From Pontibacter aydingkolensis (lineage in GTDB: Bacteria; Bacteroidota; Bacteroidia; Cytophagales; Hymenobacteraceae): a stretch of DNA of 48,417 nt. Position 1 is the stretch's first letter. Each line of letters begins with the position of its first letter. The stretch is from the NCBI RefSeq assembly GCF_019443125.1, contig NZ_JAHYXK010000024.1, positions 1 to 48,417 on the forward strand. The letters are read 5' to 3'. Shown here one piece after another: positions 25,710-34,650 of the stretch. A program made the translations under genes and the position numbers. Below the pieces are notes generated by a model. That model made no database searches and was not told where the DNA came from. It saw only the letters and a list, made by a program, of their open reading frames with translations.

Positions 25710-27869
25710 TTAACTGCGATAAGCATCTAACTGGTGCTGCAGCATACTAATTCGTTTTTGAGCATCTGCAATGCGTCCTTCGTACTCTACGCGCAGCTTA
25801 TCGGCATTTTTAGAACGAGCAAAAAACTCGATGTTGGTGCGCAGGGTCTGAATGTCGTTCTGGAGCTGCGATATCTCACGGCGAATTGTGTTTTCGCGCT
25901 GGTGTAGTTTCTGGCCCGCATCCGGACTGTGCTTCATCCGGTCTACCTGTAGTTTTACCAGCTTGTCTGTGCGTTCTTCCAGTGATAGTTCAGGTACACG
26001 CTCCAGGTATTTCTCCATCAGGGCAATATATTTATCTTCCGCTTTCGGGCTGGAATGTTTTGTAGTGCTGTCCATATCTGCCCATTGCTGCTTAAATTGC
26101 TCAAATTCCTCCAGAGAGCCTGTTGCAGTAGGCTGTGCCAGTTTGCTTGCAATTCTTTCGCATAACTCCAGTTTTTCAGCAGACAGTTTTTCCTGCTCAG
26201 CCGATTTCTGCTGTTCGTTTGTCTGTTTTCTGTCAAAGAACTCATTACAAGCGGTTCTGAAGCGCTGCCATATCTTATCTGAGTGTTTATCCGGAACACG
26301 GCCAATGGTTTTCCATTTTTTCTGTAGCTGTATCAGCTTTTCTTTCGTGCTGTTCCAGTCAGTGCTTTCCTTCAGGCTTTCAGCTTCCTCGCATAATTCT
26401 GTCTTCAAGCGCAGGTTTTGCATTTTCTGCTCATCCAATCCTTTAAAGAACTGGTTCTTATGCTGAAAAAACGCTTTGTAGTTGCCCCAGAAGTTTTTAT
26501 TTACTTCTTCGGCATGCTCTTTAGGCACCAGACCTGCCGCGTCCCACTCCTCTTTTAGCTTCTGGATCTCATCTGTCTTATCGCGCCACTCGTTTATGCG
26601 GTCGGTGTTAAATCCTTGAAAAGCTTGTAAACGCTCTAAGATCTTGCGCTTTTTATCCAGGTTAGCCATTTCTATCTCACGGCGGTTTTCCTGGTAATTG
26701 CGACGCTTTTCGTGCACTTTTTCTGATGCCTGTATAAACCTGTCCCAAATCGGATCGCGCTGATCGTTGGGTACCGGGCCTATACTTTTCCATTCTTCGT
26801 GCAGGTGGCGTAGCTCTTGCAGGGCTTTGTTTATAGACTCTTCAGAAGATAATGCTTCTGCGCGATCGATCAACTGTAGTTTAGCATCCAGGTTACGCTT
26901 TCGGTCCAGTTCTTTCAGCTCAAAAAAGATGCTTCGGTTATTATAAAAGATGTCCAGCAATGCATGGTATGAGTCCCAGAGTTCCTGCGCGCTTCCGGCT
27001 GGTACCTGGCCCAGGCTCTTCCACTCGTTCTGTATTTTTTTTACTTCGTCGGTGCTGTTCTTTGTTTCAGCAGACTCTACCAAAGCACGTAACTGTGTAA
27101 GCAACTCGCGCTTTCTTTCGAGGTTGCGCTGGCGTTGCTCCTCCATGTTCTGACGTTGCTTGTAACGGGAGTCTCTGTATGAGGTAAATAATGCCTCCAT
27201 GTTCTGATGCTCAGGCGAAGTATGGTAGTCGAAGTCGTCTTCGGTGCCTCCCTCCTGCTTAAATTTATCCAGGGCTTCCGCACGCTCTGCCTGAAATTTA
27301 GCATCGTACTGCTTATGTAGCTCAATAATAGTTCTGTGGCGCTTGTTTGCATCAGCACTCTTGAGTATTAAGGTTAAATGCTGACGCAACTCATCCAGCG
27401 ACATCTGGCTATAATCTGTATGGTCCTCGAACTCTTCCTCGTCGTCGTGGTGTTCTTCAGGCTGCGTTGTGGTAGCTTCTGTTTTTTCAGTTGTCTCTAC
27501 CTGAGGCGCTGCTGATGCTTGTTCTTCTGTAGACTCTTCCGAGGCTGTTGCTGGAGCCTCGGTTGGCGTTGCTTCATCCACTATATCTTTGTTTGCCTCT
27601 GCAAAGGCTTCCGTTATACTTTCAGATGACTCAGACTCCTGTGTTGATTTAAGGTCCGGCTGAATCTCAGGCTGTTCTTCCTTGGGCACTTCCGGATTCT
27701 CTTCTGGTTGCTGTGCAGCCTGTTTACCGGCATTTATTTCTGCCAGGCGCTGTTCTACAATGTTCATTTGAGACTCCTGATCACCATTTTTCGGGGTACC
27801 TTCATTTTGAATCTCAGGCTTGTTGGCCTCAGCACCGGTAGAGTCAGCATTTCTGTTTTCTGTTGTCAT
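25710..27869 (-). CDS. DUF349 repeat protein
   Basis: 719 residues, cytoplasmic. The N-terminal 160 residues are low-complexity and acidic (Glu/Gln/Pro/Thr-rich). After that, four clear DUF349 repeats are seen by their W-x-x-x-G-x-VP core: WKSLGQVP, WKSIGPVP, WDAAGLVP and WKTIGRVP, spaced by about 70 residues. A fifth, weaker copy lies near WADMDST. The repeats form long helical coiled segments; the C-terminus is a coiled coil (DIQTLRTNIEFF). Function is unknown, though the family is often thought to be a structural or stress-related protein. It starts 34 bp after yqgE. Confidence 0.9.
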   Translation of the reverse strand: MTTENRNADSTGAEANKPEIQNEGTPKNGDQESQMNIVEQRLAEINAGKQAAQQPEENPEVPKEEQPEIQPDLKSTQESESSESITEAFAEANKDIVDEATPTEAPATASEESTEEQASAAPQVETTEKTEATTTQPEEHHDDEEEFEDHTDYSQMSLDELRQHLTLILKSADANKRHRTIIELHKQYDAKFQAERAEALDKFKQEGGTEDDFDYHTSPEHQNMEALFTSYRDSRYKQRQNMEEQRQRNLERKRELLTQLRALVESAETKNSTDEVKKIQNEWKSLGQVPAGSAQELWDSYHALLDIFYNNRSIFFELKELDRKRNLDAKLQLIDRAEALSSEESINKALQELRHLHEEWKSIGPVPNDQRDPIWDRFIQASEKVHEKRRNYQENRREIEMANLDKKRKILERLQAFQGFNTDRINEWRDKTDEIQKLKEEWDAAGLVPKEHAEEVNKNFWGNYKAFFQHKNQFFKGLDEQKMQNLRLKTELCEEAESLKESTDWNSTKEKLIQLQKKWKTIGRVPDKHSDKIWQRFRTACNEFFDRKQTNEQQKSAEQEKLSAEKLELCERIASKLAQPTATGSLEEFEQFKQQWADMDSTTKHSSPKAEDKYIALMEKYLERVPELSLEERTDKLVKLQVDRMKHSPDAGQKLHQRENTIRREISQLQNDIQTLRTNIEFFARSKNADKLRVEYEGRIADAQKRISMLQHQLDAYRS

Positions 27870-27903
27870 GGCTACTTCTGTATAAGTATAACGTTAGAGC
27901 GTA

Positions 27904-28473
27904 CTAATTTAAGCGTGGGTCCATGGGGTAATTGGAAAGCACTTTATACTTGCCTCCCATTTGCCTCAAAACACTTCGCCACAGCTTATCTGCCTCCAAA
28001 TTAAATAATTTATTCGCAGCATTGTTATTAACTATCCAAACATTTTTATCTATTTCTTCCTGTAACTGGCCTGGGGTCCATCCTGAATACCCTAAAAAAA
28101 ACTTTATATCAGATGTTGATACAATACCAGACCCAATCATGGTACGCAGCATTTCAAAGTCTCCGCCCCAATAAAGGTTCTCCCCTAGTTTAATCGCTTG
28201 GGGCAACTCTGAAAGCTTGTGGATATAATGCAGGGTATTGTATTGTACCGGTCCGCCTATGCCTAGTTCAGCGTCAAAAGAGTCGTTGTATATTTCTATT
28301 ACATCAGAAAGTTTTAGATCAGATTTACGGTTAAGCACCAGGCCAAATGTACCTTCTTGTTCGTTGTGACTACATAAAAGTATAACACTACGCTCAAAGT
28401 TTGGGTCACCCAGAAAAGGCTCTGAGATCAGCAGGCTTCCGTTTTGCGGCTTTGTTAAACCAGTTTCTTCCAT
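27904..28473 (-). CDS. YqgE/AlgH family protein
   Basis: 189 residues, full length for the family (about 185-190). Visible motifs are GSLLISEPFLGDPNFERSVI near the start, GTFGLVLNRK, GGPVQ, and FFLGYSGWTPGQLQEEI. The function is unclear; AlgH was first linked to alginate regulation, but the protein is widespread, including in Bacteroidota without alginate. It lies upstream of the DUF349 gene and is likely co-transcribed with it. Confidence 0.93.
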   Translation of the reverse strand: MEETGLTKPQNGSLLISEPFLGDPNFERSVILLCSHNEQEGTFGLVLNRKSDLKLSDVIEIYNDSFDAELGIGGPVQYNTLHYIHKLSELPQAIKLGENLYWGGDFEMLRTMIGSGIVSTSDIKFFLGYSGWTPGQLQEEIDKNVWIVNNNAANKLFNLEADKLWRSVLRQMGGKYKVLSNYPMDPRLN

Positions 28474-28677
28474 TGGTTAATATCGTCCTTATATTTAAAG
28501 GTTTAGCAGCAGATAGTTCAAGTATTTTATACTTACCGGCTACTTTACAAGTAAGGTTTTATGTCTTCTTACGCAAAGAAAGTAATATTGTATCATTGCA
28601 AAGAAATATTTGCCCTTAACTGTACTAGGAATGCGATGGGTATAATTAACAAGTAATCCTAACCAGTAATTATTTAC

Positions 28678-28704
28678 TTGTCGCAGATAATTTTTATACT
28701 TTTG
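28678..28704 (+). promoter_or_regulatory. candidate promoter of pdxH
   Basis: TACTTTTG at 28697-28704 matches TAnnTTTG, within TATACTTTTG. A TTG at 28678-28680 is 16 bp upstream, shorter than the usual spacing. The ATG of pdxH is 19 bp beyond. Confidence 0.45.
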
Positions 28705-28722
28705 ATAAAATCTTCATAAACC

Positions 28723-29373
28723 ATGGCACTTAATCATAACATTGCCGATATACGAACTAACTATTCAAAACAGGCTCTGAGCGAAGCTTCTGTGGCACCT
28801 AACCCGATAGTGCAGTTCCATACCTGGCTTGACGAAGCTATTAATGCGGAAGTTAATGAACCTACGGCGTTTGTGTTGTCTACGGTTAATGCAGCTGGGG
28901 AACCATCTGCACGCGTAGTTCTTTTGAAAGAGATTAATGACCAGGGTTTTACGTTTTTTACGAATTATAACAGCCGCAAAGGTCAGGAATTAAAACAGAA
29001 CCCGTTCGCAAGTTTTACGTTTTTTTGGCCAGCACTGGAAAGACAGGTCCGGATAGAAGGCCGGGTGAGTCAGGTAACCGCCGAGGTGTCTGATGCATAC
29101 TTCCGAAGTCGCCCTAAGGGAAGCCAGATCGGGGCATGGGCATCACCGCAAAGCAAGGTTGTCAGTAGCCGCGAAGAGTTGCAGCAGGCAGACCAAAAGT
29201 ATACCGAACAGTTCGCAGATGCTGATACTATACCGAGACCGGATCACTGGGGAGGATACCTGCTGAAACCCACGCATGTAGAGTTCTGGCAAGGACGTCC
29301 GAACCGCCTGCATGACCGTGTCGTTTACGAATTTGTTAACAACAACTGGCAAATAAACCGGCTTGCACCATGA
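28723..29373 (+). CDS. pdxH: pyridoxamine 5'-phosphate oxidase
   Basis: 216 residues. Typical features are ARVVLLKEINDQGFTFFTNYNSRKG, the FMN/substrate stretch FFWPALERQVRIEGRV, SRPKGSQIGAWAS, and a C-terminal VEFWQGRPNRLHDR. It oxidises pyridoxine- or pyridoxamine-phosphate to pyridoxal phosphate with FMN and O2. The gene is followed after 42 bp by DUF1015 and then by maf, all on the same strand. Confidence 0.96.
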   Translation: MALNHNIADIRTNYSKQALSEASVAPNPIVQFHTWLDEAINAEVNEPTAFVLSTVNAAGEPSARVVLLKEINDQGFTFFTNYNSRKGQELKQNPFASFTFFWPALERQVRIEGRVSQVTAEVSDAYFRSRPKGSQIGAWASPQSKVVSSREELQQADQKYTEQFADADTIPRPDHWGGYLLKPTHVEFWQGRPNRLHDRVVYEFVNNNWQINRLAP

Positions 29374-29415
29374 TATTAACGGATCAAAAATCCCATTCTA
29401 ACACAAAACAAACCT

Positions 29416-30714
29416 ATGGCAGAGATTTTACCCTTTAAAGCCTGGCGCTATAACGAGTTACTTGATAACAATATCGAAGAACTGACATCTCCCCTTTTCG
29501 ATGTGGTTTCTGCAAAACAGCGCGAGGCTCTCTACCGCAACAGCATCAATAGCATACATTTATCAGTTCCGCGCAGCGACTCTCCTGCCGATGATGCTGC
29601 CGTTCTGCTGCAAGACTGGAAAGACAAAGGAATATTAGTACAGGATCCGCTTCCGGGTATTTATGTATACTACCAGTATTTCCGCTTACCAGGTAGCGAT
29701 AAAGAGTATTGCCGCAAGGGGTTTATCTGCAATATAAAGGCTTATGACTGGAGTGAACGGGTACTGCTACGCCACGAGAACACCATACCTACTGCTGTTA
29801 ACGATCGTATTGAACTGCTCGAGAAAACGGAGCTGAACACCAGCCCCACCCATGGTCTTTACACCGACCCTGAATTTATACTGGAGCCATTTATGGACGA
29901 AAGTATAAAATCGCCACTGTACGAAACTGAGGATTACCAGGGAGTACGCGATGTACTGGCAGTGATCCATGACCATACTGTTATCGAACTGTTCCTGAGA
30001 ACGCTGGAAGACCGGCAAATTTTACTTGCTGATGGACACCACCGTTATGAAGGTTCGCTGGAGTACCGCAAAAAAATGACCTCGCTAAACCCGGAGCATA
30101 CCGGCTATGAGGCATACAATTACCATCTGATGTACCTCACCAACTCTGAGCACGACGACCTGCGCATATTACCAACACACAGGGTGTTGCAGCAGATAGA
30201 TATGTCGGATGAGGAGTTTCTGCAAAAGCTGGAGGCATACTTTGTTATCACACCCAAGGAAGACCCTTACGAACTGAATGAGGTAATCATTGGTAAGCAA
30301 TGGGCCTTTGGTTTATACTTAAGCGGCAATTCCTACAAACTAAGGCTAAGGCCTGAAGTGCACAGCCAGATTAGCTGGAAGTTTCCGGATGAGGTAAAAG
30401 ACCTGGATCTTACTGTGATGCATTACTTTATTTTCGAGAGAGTGCTTAGGGTGCTCCGTGAGAAACAACGCGACATGGCAGGCCTGAGTTATGAACGCAA
30501 CTTTACAGCCTGCATCAGAAAAGTAGATACCGGTGCTGCCCGTCTGGCGCTTATCACAAATGAGGTATCGATGGAGCAGGTGAAGCGCGTGTGCCATAGT
30601 GGTGCTATTATGCCTCAGAAGTCTACTTTCTTTTACCCAAAGGTTATCTGCGGTTTCTTGTTTGGATCAATTAAAGAAGATGAATTTATCACGGCCCCTG
30701 CTGCTTGCCTCTAA
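29416..30714 (+). CDS. DUF1015 family protein
   Basis: 432 residues, full length, soluble. The N-terminal motif MAEILPFKAWRYN and the conserved ADGHHRYEGSLEYR block near residue 205 mark DUF1015. The last third contains FYPKVICGF. The biochemical role of the family is unknown. It overlaps the downstream maf by 35 bp and follows pdxH by 42 bp, so the three genes are likely one transcription unit. Confidence 0.9.
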   Translation: MAEILPFKAWRYNELLDNNIEELTSPLFDVVSAKQREALYRNSINSIHLSVPRSDSPADDAAVLLQDWKDKGILVQDPLPGIYVYYQYFRLPGSDKEYCRKGFICNIKAYDWSERVLLRHENTIPTAVNDRIELLEKTELNTSPTHGLYTDPEFILEPFMDESIKSPLYETEDYQGVRDVLAVIHDHTVIELFLRTLEDRQILLADGHHRYEGSLEYRKKMTSLNPEHTGYEAYNYHLMYLTNSEHDDLRILPTHRVLQQIDMSDEEFLQKLEAYFVITPKEDPYELNEVIIGKQWAFGLYLSGNSYKLRLRPEVHSQISWKFPDEVKDLDLTVMHYFIFERVLRVLREKQRDMAGLSYERNFTACIRKVDTGAARLALITNEVSMEQVKRVCHSGAIMPQKSTFFYPKVICGFLFGSIKEDEFITAPAACL

Positions 30715-31264
30715 CTCGCCGAGGCGCAAAGAACTGTTAACTGGCCTTGGGCTGGATTATAGCGTGCGCGTGAAAGAGGTGCATGAGGAGTTTCCGCAGC
30801 ACTTAAAGCGTGCTGAAATAGCTGAGTATCTGGCTTCCCATAAAGCAGATGCTTACAAAAGTGACATAGAGAATGAAGTAGTTATTACCGCCGATACCAT
30901 AGTTTGCCTGGGTAATAAAGTGCTGAATAAGCCGCAAAGTCACCACGAGGCTGCCGAAATGCTACGTGCCTTATCCGGTACCTGCCATGAAGTAATCACA
31001 GGTGTTTGTCTGCTTTCTAAGGAAGGCAAAACTGTTTTCCACGACATCACCAAAGTATACTTTAAAGAACTTACCCTGGCTGAGATTGACTTCTACATAA
31101 ACCACTACAAGCCTTTCGACAAAGCTGGCGCTTACGGTATTCAGGAGTGGATTGGAATGATCGGGATTGAACGCATAGAAGGATCATACTTTAATGTGGT
31201 AGGCTTGCCGGTGCAGAAGCTTTATACTTACCTGGTGCAGTTGGGCTATTTGATTGTTGATTGA
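30680..31264 (+). CDS. maf: Maf-family nucleotide pyrophosphatase
   Basis: The ATG at 30680 was chosen because the Maf motif ASNSPRRKELL follows at about residue 10; an earlier in-frame ATG at 30599 would add 27 atypical residues. The 194-residue product has TADTIVCLG, KPQSHHEAAEML, ITGVCLL, and a C-terminal AYGIQEW. The family hydrolyses (d)TTP, UTP or modified nucleotides, protecting nucleic acids. It overlaps DUF1015 by 35 bp. Confidence 0.93.
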   Translation: MNLSRPLLLASNSPRRKELLTGLGLDYSVRVKEVHEEFPQHLKRAEIAEYLASHKADAYKSDIENEVVITADTIVCLGNKVLNKPQSHHEAAEMLRALSGTCHEVITGVCLLSKEGKTVFHDITKVYFKELTLAEIDFYINHYKPFDKAGAYGIQEWIGMIGIERIEGSYFNVVGLPVQKLYTYLVQLGYLIVD

Positions 31265-31300
31265 TCCTACTGTAATAGCACACTCAAATTTTGAATTAAC

Positions 31301-31308
31301 TACCTTTG
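31301..31308 (+). promoter_or_regulatory. candidate -7 element for the rlmI-like gene
   Basis: TACCTTTG matches TAnnTTTG 70 bp before the ATG at 31379. No clear -33 box lies upstream. The leader also contains TATACT and a CAATC-rich tract. Confidence 0.35.
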
Positions 31309-31348
31309 CACACTGTTTATGCTTCCAGTATACTATTGGAGTATTAAA

Positions 31349-31378
31349 ACAATCATCAATTAACAATCAGCAATCAAA
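31349..31378 (+). repeat. CAATCAAC-rich leader tract
   Basis: An AACAATC-type low-complexity tract just before the ATG of the methyltransferase. Related tracts are at 32761-32796 and 42401-42425. Confidence 0.45.
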
Positions 31379-32563
31379 ATGTCTTTTATAAAGTTATACC
31401 TGGCTCCGGGCAAGGAGCATTCTCTTAAACGTTTCCACCCTTGGGTTTTCTCTGGCGCTATCCGCAAAATGGATGGTAACCCTGCAGAGGGCGATATTGT
31501 AGAAGTATACTCCAGCCAGCGTGAGTTCCTTGGTATGGGCCACTATGCACCGGGTTCTATTGCCGTACGTATTTTCTCTTTTGAGCAAGTAGAGCCGGAT
31601 TATACTTTCTGGAAGGGCAAAGTACAACAGGCTTATGATTACCGTAAAAAACTCGGATTAGTAGATGATCCGCACACTGATGTGTACCGTTTAGTTTACG
31701 CTGAAGGTGATGGTGTGTCAGGCCTGATCGTGGACTTTTATAAGAACACAGCCGTTGTGCAAACACATACTGTGGGTATGTATAACGTACGCGATCACAT
31801 CTCTAAAGCGCTTCAGGAAATTTATGGCGATAAACTAATTGCAGTGTATGATAAAAGTGCTGAATCCCTTCCGGCTAAAGCTGATATCAATCCTGTAAAC
31901 GGATATTTGTTTGGCCAGTCTAACGGTGGCGTGGTGGTAACCGAGAACGAGAACGAATTCTTTATTGATTGGGAAAGCGGCCAGAAAACAGGCTTCTTTA
32001 TAGACCAACGTGAGAACCGTGAGTTGCTTGGCCGTTATGTAAAAGATAAATCGGTACTGAATACTTTTTGCTACACGGGCGGTTTCTCGGTTTATGCCTT
32101 AAATGCAGGCGCCAAAGAAGTACACTCTGTTGATGTTTCTAAAAAAGCGATTGAGCTGACGATCAAGAATGGTGAACTAAGCCAGGCCCCTGAACGCCAC
32201 GAAGCCTTTGCCATAGATACCTTTGATTTCATGAAAGGAAAGGACGACCGCTATGATGTAATCGTGCTGGACCCTCCTGCCTTTGCCAAAAGTAAAAACG
32301 TACGCCACAATGCCTTGATGGGCTATAAAAGGCTAAATGCCGAGGCAATGAAAAAGATAAAGCCAGGCGGTATACTTTTCACCTTCTCCTGTTCACAGGT
32401 AGTAGACAAGTACTTGTTTAATAACACGGTAATGGCTGCTGCTATAGACGCCGGCCGTACTATCAAGATCATGCATCACCTTTCGCAACCAGCAGACCAC
32501 CCTATTTCTGTTTTCCACCCGGAAGGCGAATATCTTAAAGGCCTGGTGTTGTTTGTTGAGTAG
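31379..32563 (+). CDS. RlmI-family class I rRNA methyltransferase
   Basis: 394 residues. The N-terminal 75 residues form a PUA-like domain (FHPWVFSGAIRKMDG). A helical middle precedes the SAM-binding domain with VLNTFCYTGGFSVYAL (about 224-239) and the catalytic-type LDPPAFAKS near 300. FSCSQVV near the end completes the RlmI (m5C1962 of 23S rRNA) pattern. The RlmI call is by family, and the exact site is inferred. It is monocistronic, 114 bp after maf, and ends in a strong hairpin. Confidence 0.88.
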   Translation: MSFIKLYLAPGKEHSLKRFHPWVFSGAIRKMDGNPAEGDIVEVYSSQREFLGMGHYAPGSIAVRIFSFEQVEPDYTFWKGKVQQAYDYRKKLGLVDDPHTDVYRLVYAEGDGVSGLIVDFYKNTAVVQTHTVGMYNVRDHISKALQEIYGDKLIAVYDKSAESLPAKADINPVNGYLFGQSNGGVVVTENENEFFIDWESGQKTGFFIDQRENRELLGRYVKDKSVLNTFCYTGGFSVYALNAGAKEVHSVDVSKKAIELTIKNGELSQAPERHEAFAIDTFDFMKGKDDRYDVIVLDPPAFAKSKNVRHNALMGYKRLNAEAMKKIKPGGILFTFSCSQVVDKYLFNNTVMAAAIDAGRTIKIMHHLSQPADHPISVFHPEGEYLKGLVLFVE

Positions 32564-32644
32564 TCTGAACCACAGATTAATGGGGATTTAGGTGATTCTG
32601 CTTGATTTTTTGATCTCAGGAATTGATTAAATTCATTGAAAAGA

Positions 32645-32679
32645 AAATGCCGGAGCTATACTTTGTAGCTCCGGCATTT
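32645..32679 (+). terminator. terminator after the rlmI-like gene
   Basis: A perfect 14-bp stem AAATGCCGGAGCTA/TAGCTCCGGCATTT with a 7-nt loop TACTTTG. The TATACTT word spans the inner stem and loop. Confidence 0.8.
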
Positions 32680-32760
32680 CTGTTTTTGCGGCCAATGACT
32701 TTGAATTAAACATATTGTCTTGTAGTTAGCAAAACGCAACGTATTGCGTCTTTACTTTCC

Positions 32761-32796
32761 GATCAACGATTAACGAATAACCATCAACTAATAACC
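32761..32796 (-). repeat. ATCAAC-rich tract at the end of the RsmF-like gene
   Basis: A low-complexity ATCAAC/AATAACC-type tract that runs over the last codons and stop of the RsmF-like gene. It resembles tracts before 31379 and 42457. Confidence 0.35.
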
Positions 32797-34178
32797 AAAT
32801 TCACCTCCGGTAGATCGGCGGGTAATTCCATTCTGATGCGCCATTCTTTTGGATAGTAGTTGTTAACCCTGTTGCCTATCTGCTTAGCAAAGCCGAGTGG
32901 CACATTATTGTACTGTAGCAGTACCCAGTCGTTTCCGCTACTATCCAGGCTGATGTCTTCTTTGCGGAGATATTTAAGGGCCAGTTCCAGGTCCAGATCT
33001 ATCGTAGTAAAGGCGTCTTTGTTCAGGTGCTGCGAAACTGCCAGGGTGTGCATGGGCTTCAGTTTCTTACCTTTTACCTCAGCTACTTCTGTGCCTGCAT
33101 ATATTACGTGCAGGTTCTGGTATACTTCATCGGCTGCTTCGAATAGATTAGCAGGTAAGGCAGAAACAACTTCACCATACTGCAGCCATTCATACTTCTC
33201 CGGATCCTTTAGCCAGTCTTGTACCAGTGCTTTCTCTTTTTTGCTGGCAGGCTGCAGTTTATACTTTTTCTTTTTGGATGATTTGTGCGATAAGCCCTCC
33301 TGCCCCTGCTTGCGCAGCACAGCCATAAAAAAGCCTTCGCCCTGTATGCGGTGCGGGTAAAAACGATAACCTGCTACGCCATTCAGTTCTGTGGCTACAA
33401 TGCCCCAACTTTGGTTCAGTTCCAGTTTTATACTTTCAGCCTGCTCCTGCGCTGCCAGCCAGGCCATATTCTCCTCATTTTCCTGTTCGTTCCAGGTGCA
33501 GGTGCTGTAGATTAGCAAACCGCCGGGTTTAAGCGCCTCCCACACGTCCATAAGGATGCGCTGCTGCCTTTGTGCGCACAGTTTCACGTTCTCTTCGGAC
33601 CATTCGTTAATTGCCTGAGGGTCTTTGCGGAACATGCCTTCGCCGCTGCAAGGGGCATCTACCACCATCACATCAAAAAATTCTGGCAGTCTCGAGAAAT
33701 TGCTTGGGTCGCTGCTTGTAACCAGTACATTTCCGGTTCCCCATTTAGCCACATTCTCTGCCAGAATATTAGCACGGCTTTTGATCACCTCATTCGACAC
33801 CAGCATACTTTCTTCCGATATAAGGCTGGCCAGGTGTGTTGATTTACCCCCGGGGGCGCCACAAAGGTCCAGTACATGCAATGGTTGCGACAGATCTACA
33901 GCTTGTTTCAGTGCCTGCTCCAGGAACATAGAGCTTGCTTCCTGCACGTAGTAGCATCCGGCATGCAAAAGAGGGTCTAACGTAAACTGTGGGCGTACAG
34001 GTAGGTAATAGGCATTTTCAGCCCAAGGCACCCTAGGCAGATCAGGGTTAGCTGTTGCCTTGTTACTGTTTACGCGGATACTAACTGAAGCAGGCTGTGC
34101 AAAGGCTGCCTCAAAGTTACTAAACTCATCTGCAAGCAAACGCTGCATGCGCTCTTTAAAACTGATCGGGAGTTCCAT
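32784..34178 (-). CDS. RsmF-type rRNA cytosine-C5 methyltransferase
   Basis: The start at 34178 was chosen because it begins the conserved N-terminal region; an upstream in-frame ATG at 34286 would add 36 unrelated residues reaching into the Nudix gene. The product has 464 residues. The SAM loop CGAPGGKSTHL is at 106-116. The two family Cys are C177 in DAPCSGEGMF and C227 in STCTWN. The C-terminal 150 residues look like the RsmF PUA-like region. It methylates cytosine at C5 in 16S rRNA. It follows the Nudix gene by 46 bp. Confidence 0.88.
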   Translation of the reverse strand: MELPISFKERMQRLLADEFSNFEAAFAQPASVSIRVNSNKATANPDLPRVPWAENAYYLPVRPQFTLDPLLHAGCYYVQEASSMFLEQALKQAVDLSQPLHVLDLCGAPGGKSTHLASLISEESMLVSNEVIKSRANILAENVAKWGTGNVLVTSSDPSNFSRLPEFFDVMVVDAPCSGEGMFRKDPQAINEWSEENVKLCAQRQQRILMDVWEALKPGGLLIYSTCTWNEQENEENMAWLAAQEQAESIKLELNQSWGIVATELNGVAGYRFYPHRIQGEGFFMAVLRKQGQEGLSHKSSKKKKYKLQPASKKEKALVQDWLKDPEKYEWLQYGEVVSALPANLFEAADEVYQNLHVIYAGTEVAEVKGKKLKPMHTLAVSQHLNKDAFTTIDLDLELALKYLRKEDISLDSSGNDWVLLQYNNVPLGFAKQIGNRVNNYYPKEWRIRMELPADLPEVNLVIS

Positions 34179-34224
34179 AGTGGCAAAGGTACGGCAATAA
34201 AAGTCCTGGTAAAAGTATAACCGC

Positions 34225-34620
34225 TCAGGCTTGCAGTTGCTGCAGGTAAGTATGTATAATGGGCACATCGGCAGGACACCAGACATAAGCCGTTAGTTCT
34301 ACAGGCTTTACCCATTTATATGTGGCGTGTTCAAGCAGACGTATGGTACCGCTGTTATAAGTGCAGGTATATGGAATCAAGTCTATCGTTTTGTCCGGGT
34401 AAGTATAACGGGCCGGATCAAGCCTTTGCACAGGGCTAACATTTATACTTAGCTCTTCCTGAATCTCTCTTACCAAGCATGCCTTCTCCGTTTCTCCTGC
34501 TTCTAATTTCCCACCCGGAAACTCCCAAAGCAAAGGCTGCGACATGGAGGCGCTGCGCTGGGTGATCAGCACATAACCATCTTTTTCGATTATGCCGCAA
34601 AGAACTTTTATTTCTTTCAA
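34225..34620 (-). CDS. MutT-like Nudix hydrolase
   Basis: 131 residues with a complete Nudix box (GKLEAGETEKACLVREIQEEL, residues 37-57) matching Gx5Ex7REUxEExGU apart from the last Gly. The start MKEIKVLCGIIEKDGYVLITQR fits the MutT group, which cleans 8-oxo-dGTP from the nucleotide pool; a closer relative such as a CTP pyrophosphohydrolase cannot be ruled out. It lies 30 bp after the acyltransferase and 46 bp before the RsmF-like gene on the same strand. Confidence 0.88.
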   Translation of the reverse strand: MKEIKVLCGIIEKDGYVLITQRSASMSQPLLWEFPGGKLEAGETEKACLVREIQEELSINVSPVQRLDPARYTYPDKTIDLIPYTCTYNSGTIRLLEHATYKWVKPVELTAYVWCPADVPIIHTYLQQLQA

Positions 34621-34650
34621 TTATTTTGGTTTCTACTTTATGAAGTATGA

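Noticed and set aside
25852..26466. A 204-codon plus-strand frame rich in Ser, Phe and Cys
   Set aside because: Antisense shadow of the DUF349 coding region; the composition mirrors Glu/Lys/Gln codons on the other strand.
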